64,000 bases of DNA from Halomonas caseinilytica (GCF_001662305.1 NZ_BDEP01000005.1:62001-126000); one strand, 5' to 3'. Shown: positions 17,530 through 28,254, counted from the first letter of the stretch. Notes: generated by a model from the sequence alone, not told the origin. Numbers and translations: made by a program.

Positions 17530-18998
17530 TGAAGGCGACGCAACAGCTACTGATCGGCGGCCATTGGCAGTCCGGCGAGGCCGAGGCATTCGCCAAGCAT
17601 GATCCCGTAGGCGGCGAGGCGCTGTGGTCCGGCGGCGCTGCCAGCGAGGCCCAGGTGGGCGCTGCGGTGGATGCTGCCCGTACCGCCATGCCGGCCTGGG
17701 CGCGCACGCCCCTGGAGGAGCGCAAGGCGCTGGTGGAGCGTTTCCGCGACGTGCTGGAAACCCACCGCGAAGCGCTGGCCACGGCCATCGCCCATGAGAC
17801 CGGCAAGCCCCTGTGGGAGGCGCGCACCGAGGTTGGCGCCATGATCGGCAAGGTGGCGATCTCGATTCGTGCCCAGCAGGAGCGTGCCGGCGAGCGCGAG
17901 CGTGACCTGGGCGGTGCCCGGGCGGTGCTGCGCCATCGTCCGCATGGCGTGATGGCGGTGTTCGGCCCCTACAACTTCCCGGGCCACCTGCCCAACGGCC
18001 ATATCGTGCCGGCTCTGCTGGCCGGTAACACCGTGGTCTTCAAGCCCAGCGAGCAGACGCCGCTGACTGCCGACTTGACCCTGCAGTGCTGGCGCGAGGC
18101 GGGGCTGCCGGAAGGCGTCATCAACCTCGTCCAGGGCGCGGCGCCGGTGGGGCAGGCGCTGTCCCGGCATCCGGACATCGATGGCCTGCTGTTCACCGGC
18201 AGCGCCAAGGTCGGCGGTCTGTTGCAGCGTCAGTTCGCCGAGCAGCTCGGCAAGATCCTGGCCCTGGAGCTTGGCGGCAACAATCCGCTGGTGATCAAGG
18301 ACGTACCGGACCAGGCCGCGGCCGTGCTGACCATCCTTCAGTCGGCCTTCCTGTCCGGTGGCCAGCGCTGTACCTGCGCGCGCCGACTGATCGTCCCTCG
18401 TGGACCGGTGGGTGACCGGCTGCTGGAGGCGCTGAGCGAGGCGATCGGCAAGCTGCGGGTAGCCGGCCAGTTCGCCGAGCCGGCCGGCTTCTATGGTGGC
18501 CTGGCGACCCTCGACGCGGCCGATGGGTTGCTCGATGCCCAGGCGGACCTCGAGGTACGGGGTGGTACGGTACTGTCGCGCATGGCACGCCTGGAGGAGG
18601 GCACCAGCCTGCTGTCTCCCGCCCTGATCGATGTCACCGGTCTGGACGTTCCCGACGAGGAGCACTTCGGCCCGCTGCTCAAGGTCTACCGCTATGACGA
18701 CTGGGACGAAGCCTTGCACCTCGCCAACGATACCCGTTATGGCCTCTCCGCCGGGCTGATCGGTGGCGAACGGGCCGACTGGGACGACTTCCTGCTGCGT
18801 ATTCGTGCCGGCATCGTCAACTGGAATCGCCAGACGACCGGTGCGTCCGGTGACGCGCCCTTCGGTGGGGTCGGTGACAGCGGTAACCATCGCCCGAGCG
18901 CCTATTACGCCGCCGATTACTGCGCCTATCCGGTGGCATCCATGGAGAGCGAGGAGCTGCAACTGCCCGAGGAACTGCCGCCGGGGGTGACGCTATGA
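17529..18998 (+). CDS. astD: Succinylglutamate-semialdehyde dehydrogenase
   Basis: 489-residue NAD-dependent aldehyde dehydrogenase, fourth enzyme of the AST pathway, oxidising N-succinylglutamate semialdehyde to N-succinylglutamate. Visible: [20 protein letters not shown], the general-base Glu in [10 protein letters not shown], the catalytic cysteine in [13 protein letters not shown], and [26 protein letters not shown] is characteristic of AstD. Two ATGs are possible (17526 and 17529); the second has a better distance to GAGGAG. It overlaps both neighbours (aruG, astB) by a few bases, showing tight translational coupling. Confidence 0.95.
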   Translation: MKATQQLLIGGHWQSGEAEAFAKHDPVGGEALWSGGAASEAQVGAAVDAARTAMPAWARTPLEERKALVERFRDVLETHREALATAIAHETGKPLWEARTEVGAMIGKVAISIRAQQERAGERERDLGGARAVLRHRPHGVMAVFGPYNFPGHLPNGHIVPALLAGNTVVFKPSEQTPLTADLTLQCWREAGLPEGVINLVQGAAPVGQALSRHPDIDGLLFTGSAKVGGLLQRQFAEQLGKILALELGGNNPLVIKDVPDQAAAVLTILQSAFLSGGQRCTCARRLIVPRGPVGDRLLEALSEAIGKLRVAGQFAEPAGFYGGLATLDAADGLLDAQADLEVRGGTVLSRMARLEEGTSLLSPALIDVTGLDVPDEEHFGPLLKVYRYDDWDEALHLANDTRYGLSAGLIGGERADWDDFLLRIRAGIVNWNRQTTGASGDAPFGGVGDSGNHRPSAYYAADYCAYPVASMESEELQLPEELPPGVTL

Positions 18999-20350
18999 GC
19001 GAGGTCGGGCGAGACGTTCGCGAGGTAAACTTCGACGGTCTGGTGGGCCCGACGCACAACTACTCGGGACTGGCGCATGGCAATGTCGCCTCGATGACCC
19101 ACCAGGGGTTGATCGCCAACCCCCGCGAGGCGGCGCTTCAGGGGCTCGGCAAGATGAAGGCGCTGATGGAGGCCGGCTACGCCCAGGGCGTGTTGCCGCC
19201 TCAGCAGCGCCCGGACCTTGGCGCCCTGCGCGCCCTGGGATTCGCTGGCGACAACGCTCGGGTGCTGGCCCGGGCCGCCAGCGAGGCGCCGCAACTGCTG
19301 CGTGCGGTGTGTTCCGCCTCCAGCATGTGGACGGCCAATGCCGCCACGGTGACGCCGAGTATTGATGCCGCCGACGGTCGGGTTCACTTCACGCCGGCCA
19401 ACCTGCAGTCGAGCTTCCATCGCTATCTGGAACCGGCCACCACCGGCCGGGTGCTGGCGTCGATCTTCGCTGACGAGACGCGCTTCGCGCACCATCCGGC
19501 GCTGCCCGCCACGCCGGCCTTCTCCGACGAGGGAGCGGCCAACCACACCCGGCTGTGCGCCGAGCACGGCGCGGCCGGGGTGCATCTCTATGTTTATGGC
19601 CGCCAGGCGTTCGGGGGCGACGGCGTCGAGCCGCGTCGCTATCCGGCTCGCCAGACCCGGGAAGCCAGCCAGGCGGTGGTACGCCAGCACGGTCTCGATG
19701 AGGCGCAGGCGGTGTTCGCCCAGCAGCATCCCGAGGCTATCGATGCCGGCGTCTTCCACAATGACGTCATTGCGGTGGGCAACGGCCCGGTGCTGCTCTA
19801 TCACGAGATGGCCTTCCGTGATGAAGAGGGCACCCTGGACGCCCTGCGAGCCAGGATGCCCGAGCCGCTGATTCCGGTGCGCGTGCCGTGCGAAGCGGTC
19901 AGCCTGGACGATGCCGTGGCCTCGTACCTGTTCAACTCTCAGTTACTCAGCAACCCGGATGGCAGCATGACGCTGGTGGTACCCGGCGAGTGCCAGGAAC
20001 GCGAGGCGGTGTGGCGTTGCATCCAGGATCATCTGCTGGCCGGCAACAATCCGATCAGCGAGGTGGTGGTCAAGGACGTCAAGCAGTCCATGCGCAACGG
20101 CGGCGGTCCGGCCTGTCTGAGGCTGCGCGTGGCGCTTTCGGCGCCGGAGCGTGCCGCCGTCTCCGGGCGCGTGCTGCTCGACGAGGCCTTGCATGGCGAG
20201 TTGACGGCCTGGGTCGAGCGCCACTACCGGGATCGCCTGGCACCCGACGACCTGGCCGACCCACAGCTCGCCGAGGAGACCCTCACCGCTCTCGACGAGC
20301 TGACCGGCATTCTGCGCATCGGCAGCGTCTACCCATTTCAGTTGGGCTGA
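18995..20350 (+). CDS. astB: N-succinylarginine dihydrolase
   Basis: 451-residue enzyme of the second AST step, splitting N-succinylarginine into succinylornithine, CO2 and two NH3. Seen: the N-terminal [40 protein letters not shown] with an active-site His, and [15 protein letters not shown] with the expected nucleophilic cysteine. Length is standard. ATGA overlap with astD. It is the last gene of the operon and is followed after 23 bases by a strong terminator; the fifth pathway gene, astE (succinylglutamate desuccinylase), is absent here. Confidence 0.96.
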   Translation: MSEVGRDVREVNFDGLVGPTHNYSGLAHGNVASMTHQGLIANPREAALQGLGKMKALMEAGYAQGVLPPQQRPDLGALRALGFAGDNARVLARAASEAPQLLRAVCSASSMWTANAATVTPSIDAADGRVHFTPANLQSSFHRYLEPATTGRVLASIFADETRFAHHPALPATPAFSDEGAANHTRLCAEHGAAGVHLYVYGRQAFGGDGVEPRRYPARQTREASQAVVRQHGLDEAQAVFAQQHPEAIDAGVFHNDVIAVGNGPVLLYHEMAFRDEEGTLDALRARMPEPLIPVRVPCEAVSLDDAVASYLFNSQLLSNPDGSMTLVVPGECQEREAVWRCIQDHLLAGNNPISEVVVKDVKQSMRNGGGPACLRLRVALSAPERAAVSGRVLLDEALHGELTAWVERHYRDRLAPDDLADPQLAEETLTALDELTGILRIGSVYPFQLG

Positions 20351-20373
20351 AACGGCGATTCCCTCCTTGTCTT

Positions 20374-20398
20374 GCCCCGCCACACGGCGGGGCTTTTT
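20374..20398 (+). terminator. Rho-independent terminator of the AST operon
   Basis: GCCCCGCC (20374-20381), loop ACAC, GGCGGGGC (20386-20393), then TTTTT. A perfect 8-bp GC stem plus T-run directly after astB: a textbook terminator closing the operon. Confidence 0.93.
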
Positions 20399-20486
20399 CG
20401 TGCAGGCGGGCCATTCATGCTCGGCGTCGGCAGTGACTGCGGTTATGCTGGGGATCACATGTCCACCATCACGACAGGAGGTCCCC

Positions 20487-21395
20487 GTGGCTGGAGCCAG
20501 TCTACTGACACTGATCGATGACATCGCCACCATCCTCGACGATGTCTCGGTGATGACCAAGGTCGCGGCCAAGAAGACCGCCGGCCTGCTGGGGGATGAC
20601 CTGGCCCTCAATGCCGAGCAGGTCACCGGCGTGAGGGCGGCTCGCGAGTTGCCGGTGGTCTGGGCGGTGGCCAAGGGCTCGTTGCTCAACAAGGTGATTC
20701 TGATTCCTGCCGCGCTGCTGATCAGCGCGCTCCTGCCCTGGCTGGTGACGGTGCTGCTGATGCTGGGCGGTGCCTTCCTGTGCTTCGAGGGCGCCGAGAA
20801 GCTGGCGCACAAGTTCCTGCATGGCGAGGACGACAAGGCGGAGCACGCCGAGCGAGCCAAGGCGCTGGCTTCCGGCGATGTCGACATGCGGGCCTTCGAG
20901 CGCCAAAGGATCAAGGGGGCCGTGCGTACCGACTTCATCCTCTCCGCCGAGATCATCGTCATCGCCCTGGGCACGGTCACCGGGGCAGCCCTGGGCCAGC
21001 AGATCGTCGTGCTGATCGGCATTGGCCTGTTGATGACGGCCGGTGTCTATGGCCTGGTCGCGGGCATCGTCAAGCTGGATGACCTGGGGTTCTACCTCGA
21101 TGAGCGTGGCGGCGCCCTGGCCGTCGTCGGGCGCGGCCTGGTCAAGGGAGCCCCTTATCTCATGAAGTTGCTGTCGGTGGTCGGTACCCTGGCGATGTTC
21201 CTGGTCGGCGGCGGCATTCTGAGCCATGGCGTTCCCGCCCTGCATCATCTGGGCCAGGACATGAGCGAGGTCGAGCTGGCCATGCCGGGTCTGGACGCCA
21301 TCGTGCACGGTCTCGGCCCGATGCTGCTCAACCTCGTGGTCGGTGTGGTGGCCGGCGTCGTGGTGCTGGTCGTGGTGACTCTGATCCAGAAGTAG
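20487..21395 (+). CDS. DUF808 (YedI-like) inner-membrane protein
   Basis: 302-residue membrane protein. The N-terminal [19 protein letters not shown], then [20 protein letters not shown] is the hallmark of the DUF808/YedI family; six or so hydrophobic segments follow, with a charged stretch ([16 protein letters not shown]) between. Function unknown. The start is a GTG at 20487 with AGGAGG 5 bases upstream; earlier in-frame starts lie in the AST terminator. The next gene starts 14 bases after the stop. Confidence 0.88.
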   Translation: MAGASLLTLIDDIATILDDVSVMTKVAAKKTAGLLGDDLALNAEQVTGVRAARELPVVWAVAKGSLLNKVILIPAALLISALLPWLVTVLLMLGGAFLCFEGAEKLAHKFLHGEDDKAEHAERAKALASGDVDMRAFERQRIKGAVRTDFILSAEIIVIALGTVTGAALGQQIVVLIGIGLLMTAGVYGLVAGIVKLDDLGFYLDERGGALAVVGRGLVKGAPYLMKLLSVVGTLAMFLVGGGILSHGVPALHHLGQDMSEVELAMPGLDAIVHGLGPMLLNLVVGVVAGVVVLVVVTLIQK

Positions 21396-21409
21396 CGTGG
21401 CGCCGACGC

Positions 21410-22519
21410 ATGACATCGCCCCTGGTTGCCTATCGACGTGCCCTGGCGGATGGTTTTGTCGCGGATGATGCCCAGTGGCAGGCCGTCGAGGCGCTCGAGG
21501 ATGTCCATCGGGCCCTGGCGCGCAGGGACGATCAGGTCCCGGGCGTCTATCTATGGGGAACGGTGGGGCGCGGCAAGACCTGGCTGATGGACGCCTTTCA
21601 GCGTGGCCTCGAGGTGCCGTCGAGACGCCAGCACTTCCATCATTTCATGCGCTGGGTGCATCGTCGCCAGTTCCAGCTGACCGGGACCGCCGATCCGCTG
21701 CGTTGCCTGGCCGCCGAGTTGCGTGCCGAGGCGCGCGTGCTGTGTCTCGATGAGCTCTTCGTCGCCGATATCGCCGATGCCATGCTGCTTGGCCGCCTGC
21801 TGGGCGAGCTGTTCGAGCAGGGTGTGACTCTGGTAACCACGTCCAACCAGCCGCCTTCCGGGCTCTATGCCGACGGCTTCAACCGCGAGCGCTTTCTGCC
21901 GGCCATCGAGGCCATCGAGCGTAGCACCCGGGTGGTGCACCTGGCCGGCGACCAGGACCACCGGTGTCACCCGGGGGCGGTCGAGCAGCGCTACTGGGTG
22001 CGCGGCGCAGGCCAGGCCAGTGTACTGCCGGCGGTCTTTGCACGACTCAACGGGGAGCGGGCGGCGTCTGCCGAGCCGTTCACCCTGGCACACCTGCCGA
22101 TCGAGGTGGAGGCGCGCAGCGAGTCGGTCCTGTGGTGCCGCTATGCGGCCCTCTGCGAACGGCCGCTGGCGGCTCTGGACTTCATCGCCTTGTGCGATCG
22201 GTTTCGCCATGTCCTGCTCGGCGAGGTGCCTTGTCTCGTCGGCACTCCCGTTGCCTCGCGGATCGCGCGGGGCACCGAGGACGCCGGCGCCAGGGTCGAG
22301 ACCGGCGACCGCGAGCTGCCGGCACTCTCCCGGCATGATGATGGCGTGCGTCGATTCATCGCTCTGGTCGATGAATGCTACGACCGTGGTGTTCCTCTGC
22401 ATGTCGAGGCCCGGGTGCCCATGGAGGCGCTCTATCCGGCCGGACACCTGGCCTTTCCCTTTCGTCGTACCCTGAGCCGGCTGCGGGAGATGCAATTGGC
22501 GCGTTTCGCCTCTCGATAA
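21410..22519 (+). CDS. zapE: Cell-division ATPase ZapE (AFG1-like)
   Basis: 369-residue P-loop ATPase of the AFG1/ZapE family, in E. coli linked to Z-ring dynamics under low oxygen or heat. Walker A is GTVGRGKT (50-57), Walker B is RVLCLDELFV, and the sensor-like TLVTTSNQPPSGLYADGFN is typical. FHHFMRWVHRRQFQL is the conserved stretch after the P-loop. Length is normal. The start lies 14 bases after the DUF808 gene, so the two may be one transcript. A second, more standard zapE elsewhere in the genome cannot be excluded. Confidence 0.9.
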   Translation: MTSPLVAYRRALADGFVADDAQWQAVEALEDVHRALARRDDQVPGVYLWGTVGRGKTWLMDAFQRGLEVPSRRQHFHHFMRWVHRRQFQLTGTADPLRCLAAELRAEARVLCLDELFVADIADAMLLGRLLGELFEQGVTLVTTSNQPPSGLYADGFNRERFLPAIEAIERSTRVVHLAGDQDHRCHPGAVEQRYWVRGAGQASVLPAVFARLNGERAASAEPFTLAHLPIEVEARSESVLWCRYAALCERPLAALDFIALCDRFRHVLLGEVPCLVGTPVASRIARGTEDAGARVETGDRELPALSRHDDGVRRFIALVDECYDRGVPLHVEARVPMEALYPAGHLAFPFRRTLSRLREMQLARFASR

Positions 22520-22638
22520 CGGCGATCTCCGATGAGCCTTCGGGGGCAAGGAACCTGCTCGTGGAGCCGAGCGGGGCGTTGGCAGTGGCGAACGTCGGGC
22601 CTGCTATGCTGGCGACAATGGGACAGCGGAGGATGCAA

Positions 22639-23373
22639 GTGGCGGGCGTGATCTACTGGCTGGACATGATGGGCGTGATCGTCTTCGCGCTGTCGGGCGT
22701 GATCCTGGCCTGTCGTTCGCGGATGGATCCCTTCGGCATGCTGGTGCTCGCCGCCATGACCGGGATCGGCGGCGGCACCCTGCGCGATCTGGTGCTTGGT
22801 GTGCGCCCGGTGTTCTGGGTCGACGATCCGGCATATCTGTGGGTCATCCTGGCGACCGTGGGCCTTTCCATCCTCGGGTTCCATTACATTCATCGTCTGT
22901 CGCGTGTCTTCTTGCCGGTGGCGGATGCCTTCGGCCTGGCGCTGTTCACCGTGATCGGCGCCTACAAGGCGATGCTGCTGGATGCGCCGGGTGTGGTCGC
23001 GGTGCTGATGGGGCTGCTGACCGGGGTGGCGGGCGGCATGATGCGCGATGTGCTGGCGCGACGCGTGCCGATGGTGCTGCGACAGGAGATCTACGCGACG
23101 GCCTCGATCGCCGGTGGCGTGGTCTTCGTGACCCTGGAGGCGCTGAATGCGTCCTTGTTCGTTGCCATCTGCGGCTCCCTGATGACGACGCTGGGGCTGC
23201 GCCTGGCGGCGATTCGCTGGCGCCTGGCGTTGCCGGTCTTCGCTTGGGTGATAGTGGAGCGACCGGCAGGTCAGCCGCAGGCCGGAGAGGCGCCGGCACC
23301 ACCGAAGCGTCCCAAGGCACGCGTCAAGCTGATTCCTCCCGAGCGGACGCGACGCCGCAAGGAGCGCTCATGA
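22639..23373 (+). CDS. TRIC/UPF0126-family cation channel
   Basis: 244-residue inner-membrane protein built from two copies of a three-helix unit; each copy carries the glycine-rich signature, GIGGGTLRDLVLG in the first and GVAGGMMRDVLA in the second. This is the UPF0126/YadS fold, shared with trimeric intracellular cation channels. The GTG at 22639 is preferred because GGAGG lies 6 bases before it; an ATG at 22618 has no signal. The C-terminus is a charged, Pro- and Lys/Arg-rich tail. The stop overlaps the next start (ATGA). Confidence 0.9.
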   Translation: MAGVIYWLDMMGVIVFALSGVILACRSRMDPFGMLVLAAMTGIGGGTLRDLVLGVRPVFWVDDPAYLWVILATVGLSILGFHYIHRLSRVFLPVADAFGLALFTVIGAYKAMLLDAPGVVAVLMGLLTGVAGGMMRDVLARRVPMVLRQEIYATASIAGGVVFVTLEALNASLFVAICGSLMTTLGLRLAAIRWRLALPVFAWVIVERPAGQPQAGEAPAPPKRPKARVKLIPPERTRRRKERS

Positions 23374-24446
23374 ACACGATGCCCCTCCCGCCCATGCTGC
23401 GCTGTCTGTCTCGGGCCTGGTGGCTGGTGCTGTGCCTGTGGCTGGCCGGTTGCGCCCTCGATGAACAACGCGACGAAGCGCGTTATATCGCGGTGGCCGA
23501 TGAGATACGCCAGCATTATGAGCGAATCCTGCCCGACCTGCCGGCGGACGATCGTCGGCATTACGCCCAGCGCCTCTACCGCCTGACCGGCGAGGCGCGT
23601 TACCTGCCGCCCAATCGCGACTATGCCGACCGGCTTCTCGCCGAGTTGAAAGAGGAGCTCCCCGGCCTGGCTCGACCGGAGATCATCGCGGCGCGTGCCG
23701 AGGCGGCGGTGACCGACTATCCGGAGCGCACCGACAAGCAGCGGCGCCGCAAGCGCATGCTCGCCGACTGGCGCGAGATTGCCTATGCCAAGGGACTGGC
23801 CTTTCGGATGACCCAGGCCAGCTACCTCGGCCTGCTCAACGAGACCGACCTGCCGGGATATCGCCGGGCGTTGCGCTACCTGGAGGGTATCGATTTTCGC
23901 GCTTTCGTCACTGACCCCGAGGTGATGGAGGTCTATGCCGCCCAGGTAGCCAATCTGGCGTATTACCTCCACGAGCTGGAGGTGGCCGATCTACGCGAGG
24001 CATCGATCGAGGCATTCCGCCGGCATTACCCGCCCGAACGGGACGCGTCGCTGTCGCGTGCCTCCTATCGCAACAAGATCTACGGCATGACCCATTTCGT
24101 GATCGCCGCCAGCGGCTATTACCAATGGCCTGTGCCGCCCGATGAGTTCGACTGGATACTGGACTACTTTGCCGGCCACCTGGAGCGGATCCTGGTCGAG
24201 ACCAAGGAGGACATCTATACCGAAGTCGGGATCAGCTTTCTGCTCGCGGGGCGTGAGCGGGATCCTGCGGTGGGCCGACTGCGCGATGCCCTGCTGGCGG
24301 CCTACGACGCTGAAGCCCGCATGGTGCCGGCCGAGGACGGGGGCCTCGACCCGGCGTACGGCGAGCACCGCAACGTCCTGGCCATCATGCTGCTGGACTG
24401 GCCCGACCGTCTGTATCCCGGGCCAGATTTGGGCGCATCCCCCTGA
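23370..24446 (+). CDS. Lipoprotein, DUF3541-like
   Basis: 358-residue protein with a lipoprotein signal (WWLVLCLWLAGCALD, cysteine in LAGC), followed by an all-helical hydrophilic domain. YGMTHFVIAASGYYQ and the late EVGISFLLAG and EHRNVLAIMLLDWP recall the DUF3541 family, known mainly from marine gammaproteobacteria; this family call is tentative. AAGGAG sits before the ATG and the start overlaps the TRIC gene stop by four bases, so the two are co-translated. A lipoprotein coupled to a channel gene suggests a shared envelope role, which is inference. Confidence 0.75.
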   Translation: MNTMPLPPMLRCLSRAWWLVLCLWLAGCALDEQRDEARYIAVADEIRQHYERILPDLPADDRRHYAQRLYRLTGEARYLPPNRDYADRLLAELKEELPGLARPEIIAARAEAAVTDYPERTDKQRRRKRMLADWREIAYAKGLAFRMTQASYLGLLNETDLPGYRRALRYLEGIDFRAFVTDPEVMEVYAAQVANLAYYLHELEVADLREASIEAFRRHYPPERDASLSRASYRNKIYGMTHFVIAASGYYQWPVPPDEFDWILDYFAGHLERILVETKEDIYTEVGISFLLAGRERDPAVGRLRDALLAAYDAEARMVPAEDGGLDPAYGEHRNVLAIMLLDWPDRLYPGPDLGASP

Positions 24447-24480
24447 ACCGCCGGCGTGAGAGGTGGCTCAGGGGCAGGGG

Positions 24481-25977
24481 CTAGCCATGCAGGGCGAAGC
24501 TATGCCCATTGAGCCATAGGTGAGTCGCCACGCTGGCGATGTAGCCCAGGGCGATGACCGGGGTCCAGCGCAGGTGGCCCATGAAGGTGTAGTTGCCTCG
24601 CGCCTGACCCATCAGCGCCACGCCGGCGGCAGACCCCACCGACAGCAGGCTGCCGCCGACTCCGGCGGTCAGGGTGATCAGCAGCCAGTGACCATGCGAC
24701 ATATCGGGCTCCATGGTCAGCACGGCGAACATCACCGGGATGTTGTCGACCACCGCTGAGACCACGCCCAGGGCGATATTGGCCCAGGTGGCGTGCCACT
24801 GGGTGTAGAGCATGTCGGACAGCAGGCCCAGATAACCCATGAAGCCCAGGCCGCCGACGCACATCACGACGCCATAGAAGAACAGCAGGGTATCCCACTC
24901 GGCCCGGGCCACGCGGTTGAAGACGTCGAAGGGCACCACGCTGCCCAGCTGCTCCAGCTTCTTCCAGTCGCCGCGCTGCGTGTAGCGGGTACGCTTGCGC
25001 TCCAGTGAGCGCGGCAGGCTCTGGCGCAGGTAATAGCCGAAGAACTGCAGGTAGCCCAGACCGGTCATCATGCCCAGCACCGGCGGCAGATGCAGCAGGG
25101 TATGGCAGGCCACGGCAGTTGCCACGGTGAGAAAGAACAGCACGATGATGCGTCGCGCGCCACGCTTGAGCCAGACGTCGTCCTCGAGGCCGGCAGGCTT
25201 GCGGTTCTGGATGAAGGCGCTCATCACCACGGCAGGAATCAGGAAATTGACCAGCGAGGGCACCAGCAGCGCGAAGAATTCCTGAAAATGGACGATGCCA
25301 GCCTGCCAGACCATCAGGGTGGTGATATCGCCGAAGGGGCTGAAGGCGCCGCCGGCGTTGGCGGCCACCACGATGTTGACGCAGGCCAGGTTGATGAAGC
25401 GCTTGTCGCCCTCGGCGACCTTGGTGACCACCGCGCACATCAGCAGGGCCGTGGTCAGGTTGTCGGCAATGGGCGAGATGACGAAGGCCAGGATACCGGT
25501 GAGCCAGAACAGCATGCGGTAGCTGAAGCCCTTGCGGACCATCCAGGAGCGCAGCGCATCGAAGACGTTGCGCTCCTCCATGGCGTTGATGTAGGTCATG
25601 GCGACCAGCAGGAAGAGCATCAGCTCGCTGAACTCGAGCAATGTCTCGCGAAAGGCGTGCTCGGACTCGCTGGGCATGCCGGCCTTGACGTAGACCCAGC
25701 CGATCAACCCCCAGATGATGCCGGCGGCGACAAGCACGGGCTTCGACTTGCGCATGTGCAGCTTTTCCTCGGCCATGACCAGGGCATAGGCCAGCACGAA
25801 GATGGCCACGGCGAGAAAACCGACGAAGGAGGTGGTCAGGTCGAGGCCGCCGGATGCGGCGAGGGCGGGGCTGGCCAGAAGGAACAGAAGAGGCAGGCAG
25901 GACAAAAGCGCGAGGCGATCGGGGAGACGGTGGCGCCGGCATCCTCCGGCGGGGCGGCAAAAGCGTTGCAACATCAT
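24481..25977 (-). CDS. nhaD: Na+/H+ antiporter NhaD
   Basis: 498-residue inner-membrane antiporter of the NhaD (ion-transporter superfamily) type, common in marine and halophilic bacteria, exporting Na+ or Li+ in exchange for protons. A signal-like hydrophobic N-terminus (LPLLFLLASPALAA) precedes about a dozen membrane segments. Conserved text includes ISPIADNLTTALLMCAVV, NAGGAFSPFGDITTLMVW and GVVSAVVDNIPVMFAVL, with the buried Asp residues expected to carry protons and sodium. The start MMLQRF at 25977 has AGGA 5 bases upstream. It is convergent with the lipoprotein gene; an inverted repeat CCCCTGA/TCAGGGG (24440-24474) lies between. Confidence 0.93.
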   Translation of the reverse strand: MMLQRFCRPAGGCRRHRLPDRLALLSCLPLLFLLASPALAASGGLDLTTSFVGFLAVAIFVLAYALVMAEEKLHMRKSKPVLVAAGIIWGLIGWVYVKAGMPSESEHAFRETLLEFSELMLFLLVAMTYINAMEERNVFDALRSWMVRKGFSYRMLFWLTGILAFVISPIADNLTTALLMCAVVTKVAEGDKRFINLACVNIVVAANAGGAFSPFGDITTLMVWQAGIVHFQEFFALLVPSLVNFLIPAVVMSAFIQNRKPAGLEDDVWLKRGARRIIVLFFLTVATAVACHTLLHLPPVLGMMTGLGYLQFFGYYLRQSLPRSLERKRTRYTQRGDWKKLEQLGSVVPFDVFNRVARAEWDTLLFFYGVVMCVGGLGFMGYLGLLSDMLYTQWHATWANIALGVVSAVVDNIPVMFAVLTMEPDMSHGHWLLITLTAGVGGSLLSVGSAAGVALMGQARGNYTFMGHLRWTPVIALGYIASVATHLWLNGHSFALHG

Positions 25978-26223
25978 TGTTATCCTGAGTTGTAAGATGG
26001 GGAAAAGACGCGAAAACTGGCAAATTTTACCATTTTGCACGACGACAATTGGTCTGCTGGCCTGCCCCTTTGGTAGGGGGAGTGCTGCTATCGCCATGAG
26101 TCGGTGTGTGGGGTATCGCCGCTTATCCCGCCCCTCGGCGCGAATTTTATGGCATCATCTGCGGCTCCGGCCGGAATGCCGGGAGAGTTTCGTAACGCCA
26201 ATGACACAGGCAGACTTCGACGC

Positions 26224-26940
26224 ATGTTTCTCGACGATTACCACTCGCGCACAGGCTCGCGCATCCACATTACCGCCGAGCAGGCGAGTCGCTTCGCCAA
26301 GCGCGTGGCCGGTGACTTCAACCCGATCCACAATCCCGACGCGCGACGCTTCTGCGTCCCGGGGGACCTGTTGTTCGCATTGGTGCTGGCGCGGTTCGGA
26401 CTCTCCCAGAACATGACCTTCCGCTTCCTCAGCATGGTCGGCGACAGCGTGCCGCTGACCTTCGTCGAGGATGACGATGGACTGATCCGGGTGCTGGACG
26501 ATGCCGGAAAGTGCTATCTCGAAGTGTGCCGCGACGGCGAGGTCACGCATGACGAATCCGTGGTAGAGGCCTTCACGCGTTGCTATGTGGCCTTTTCCGG
26601 CAAGAACTTCCCCCATTACCTCAAGCCGCTGATGGAAGACCGCCGGGTGATGTTCAACCCGCGTCGCCCGCTGGTGATCTATGACAGCATGGGCTTCTCG
26701 CTCACGCGCCTGGATGGCGTCGAGCCGGGGTTGGAGCTGCTCGATTCGTCCCTCAACGTGGTCGGCAAGCGCGGCGATGTGATGCTGGACTTTCGTATCG
26801 TCGCCGGCGGCGAGGAGATCGGCAGTGGCGCCAAGAAGCTGGTGGTCAGTGGGCTCTGTGACTATGACGCGTCGGCCATGGACGAGATCGTCGACGAGTT
26901 CTATCGGTTGAAGGCGGCCCACGACGCTGAGGTCTCGTAG
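26224..26940 (+). CDS. DUF3581 family protein
   Basis: 238-residue soluble protein matching DUF3581, a family of gammaproteobacteria with unknown role. FAKRVAGDFNPIHNPDARRF resembles the FNPIH motif of MaoC-type hot-dog hydratases, followed by CVPGDLLFALVLARFGLSQ; a distant link to hot-dog enzymes is possible, but catalytic function is not claimed. MFLDDYHSRTG at 26224 is chosen because family members begin at this text, although the ribosome-binding site is poor; longer in-frame starts exist at 26149 and 26176. Divergent from nhaD. Confidence 0.8.
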   Translation: MFLDDYHSRTGSRIHITAEQASRFAKRVAGDFNPIHNPDARRFCVPGDLLFALVLARFGLSQNMTFRFLSMVGDSVPLTFVEDDDGLIRVLDDAGKCYLEVCRDGEVTHDESVVEAFTRCYVAFSGKNFPHYLKPLMEDRRVMFNPRRPLVIYDSMGFSLTRLDGVEPGLELLDSSLNVVGKRGDVMLDFRIVAGGEEIGSGAKKLVVSGLCDYDASAMDEIVDEFYRLKAAHDAEVS

Positions 26941-26943
26941 CCC

Positions 26944-28143
26944 TCATCCCGTCGAGGGCAGGCTCAGCAGCACGCCGCCCAGGCCGCATACCAGGACCGC
27001 CAGCCAGGCGGGTTGCCGCCAGATCGCCAACAGGCTGAAGCCCGCCAGGGCAAGGGCGAATTCGTGCGGTCCGAGAATCGCGCTGGTCCACACCGGCTGA
27101 TAGAGCGTTGCTACCAGCAATCCCACCACCGCGGCGTTGGCGCCGCGCATCAGCGACTGGATGCCTTGGCGTTCGCGCAGCCTGTTCCAGAATGGCAGCG
27201 CGGCCAGCAACAGCAATATGCCTGGCAGGAAGATGGCCACCAGGGCCAGCGCCGCGCCGACGATGCCACTGGGCAGCGTATCGGCGGCCATTCCCAGATA
27301 GGCGGAAAAGGTGAAAAGCGGCCCGGGAACCGCCTGGGCCGCCCCATAGCCGGCCAGAAAATCATCGGCGCTCACCCAGCCGGGCTGGACAACCGCGGCC
27401 TCGAGCAGTGGCAGCACCACATGACCGCCGCCGAAGACCAGGGCGCCCGCGCGATAGAACGCATCGACCAGTGCGATCCCGGGACCGACCGAGGCCAGCA
27501 GTGGCAGGCCCAGCAGCAGCACGGCGAACAGCCCCAGGCAGACGAGGCCGGCGAGACGGGAGAGGGCGATGTCCGGGGCCGGGGCGCGGGCCTCGTCGAT
27601 GTCCCGGCAGAGTACCAGGCCGGCCAGTCCTCCCAGGAGGATGGCGACAACCTGGCCGGCTGTGCCCCCCAGGCCGGTGACCAGCAGGGTGGTGGCGATG
27701 GCGATGCCGGCGCGTCGCCTGTCGGGACACAGCGTGCGTGCCATGCCCCAGACCGCGTGGGCCACGATGGCCACTGCGACCACCTTCAATCCCTGCAGCA
27801 GCCCGGTGCCCAAGGGGCCCTCCAGGCTGCCGGCCCCCAATGCGAACACCATCAGCAGCAGCGCCGAGGGCAGGGTGAAGGCCGTCCAGGCGGCGAGCCC
27901 TCCCAATGGCCCGGCGCGCATCAAGCCCAGCGCAAATCCCACCTGGCTGCTGGCCGGGCCGGGCAGGAACTGGCACAGCGCGACCAGATTGGCATACGCG
28001 TGCTCGTCGAGCCAGTGGCGACGTGTCACGAATTCCGCGCGGAAGTACCCGAGATGGGCGACAGGGCCACCGAAGGCGCTCAGCCCCAGCAGCAGAAAGG
28101 CGCGAAACACTTCGGCGAGGTCGTGCCGGGAGGATGCCGTCAT
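26944..28143 (-). CDS. chrA: Chromate efflux transporter ChrA (long-chain CHR family)
   Basis: 399-residue membrane protein with two homologous halves, each opening with the CHR signature: LGLSAFGGPVAHLGYFRAEF and LCQFLPGPASSQVGFALG in the first, FGGGHVVLPLLEA and AQAVPGPLFTFSAYLG in the second. Long CHR proteins export chromate and reduce its toxicity; when orphan, as here without chrB, other anions are also possible. Start uncertain: MTASSRHD (28143) is taken because family alignments begin there; earlier in-frame ATGs at 28176 and 28191 also lack good signals. The C-terminus lies 3 bases from the convergent DUF3581 stop. Confidence 0.9.
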   Translation of the reverse strand: MTASSRHDLAEVFRAFLLLGLSAFGGPVAHLGYFRAEFVTRRHWLDEHAYANLVALCQFLPGPASSQVGFALGLMRAGPLGGLAAWTAFTLPSALLLMVFALGAGSLEGPLGTGLLQGLKVVAVAIVAHAVWGMARTLCPDRRRAGIAIATTLLVTGLGGTAGQVVAILLGGLAGLVLCRDIDEARAPAPDIALSRLAGLVCLGLFAVLLLGLPLLASVGPGIALVDAFYRAGALVFGGGHVVLPLLEAAVVQPGWVSADDFLAGYGAAQAVPGPLFTFSAYLGMAADTLPSGIVGAALALVAIFLPGILLLLAALPFWNRLRERQGIQSLMRGANAAVVGLLVATLYQPVWTSAILGPHEFALALAGFSLLAIWRQPAWLAVLVCGLGGVLLSLPSTG

Positions 28144-28254
28144 GGTGGTGCCGTGTCCGTCCGTGATCGAGGGCATGAATGCCATGGCCATGTAGGCAAG
28201 GCCGAATGGCTTGCCGTATCGTAGAGGAGCCTATCATTCAGGGATGACAAGACG

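Noticed and set aside
17547..18962. 471-codon minus-strand open frame opposite astD
   Set aside because: Shadow of astD; low-complexity Gln/Arg/Gly-rich translation typical of antisense frames in GC-rich DNA.
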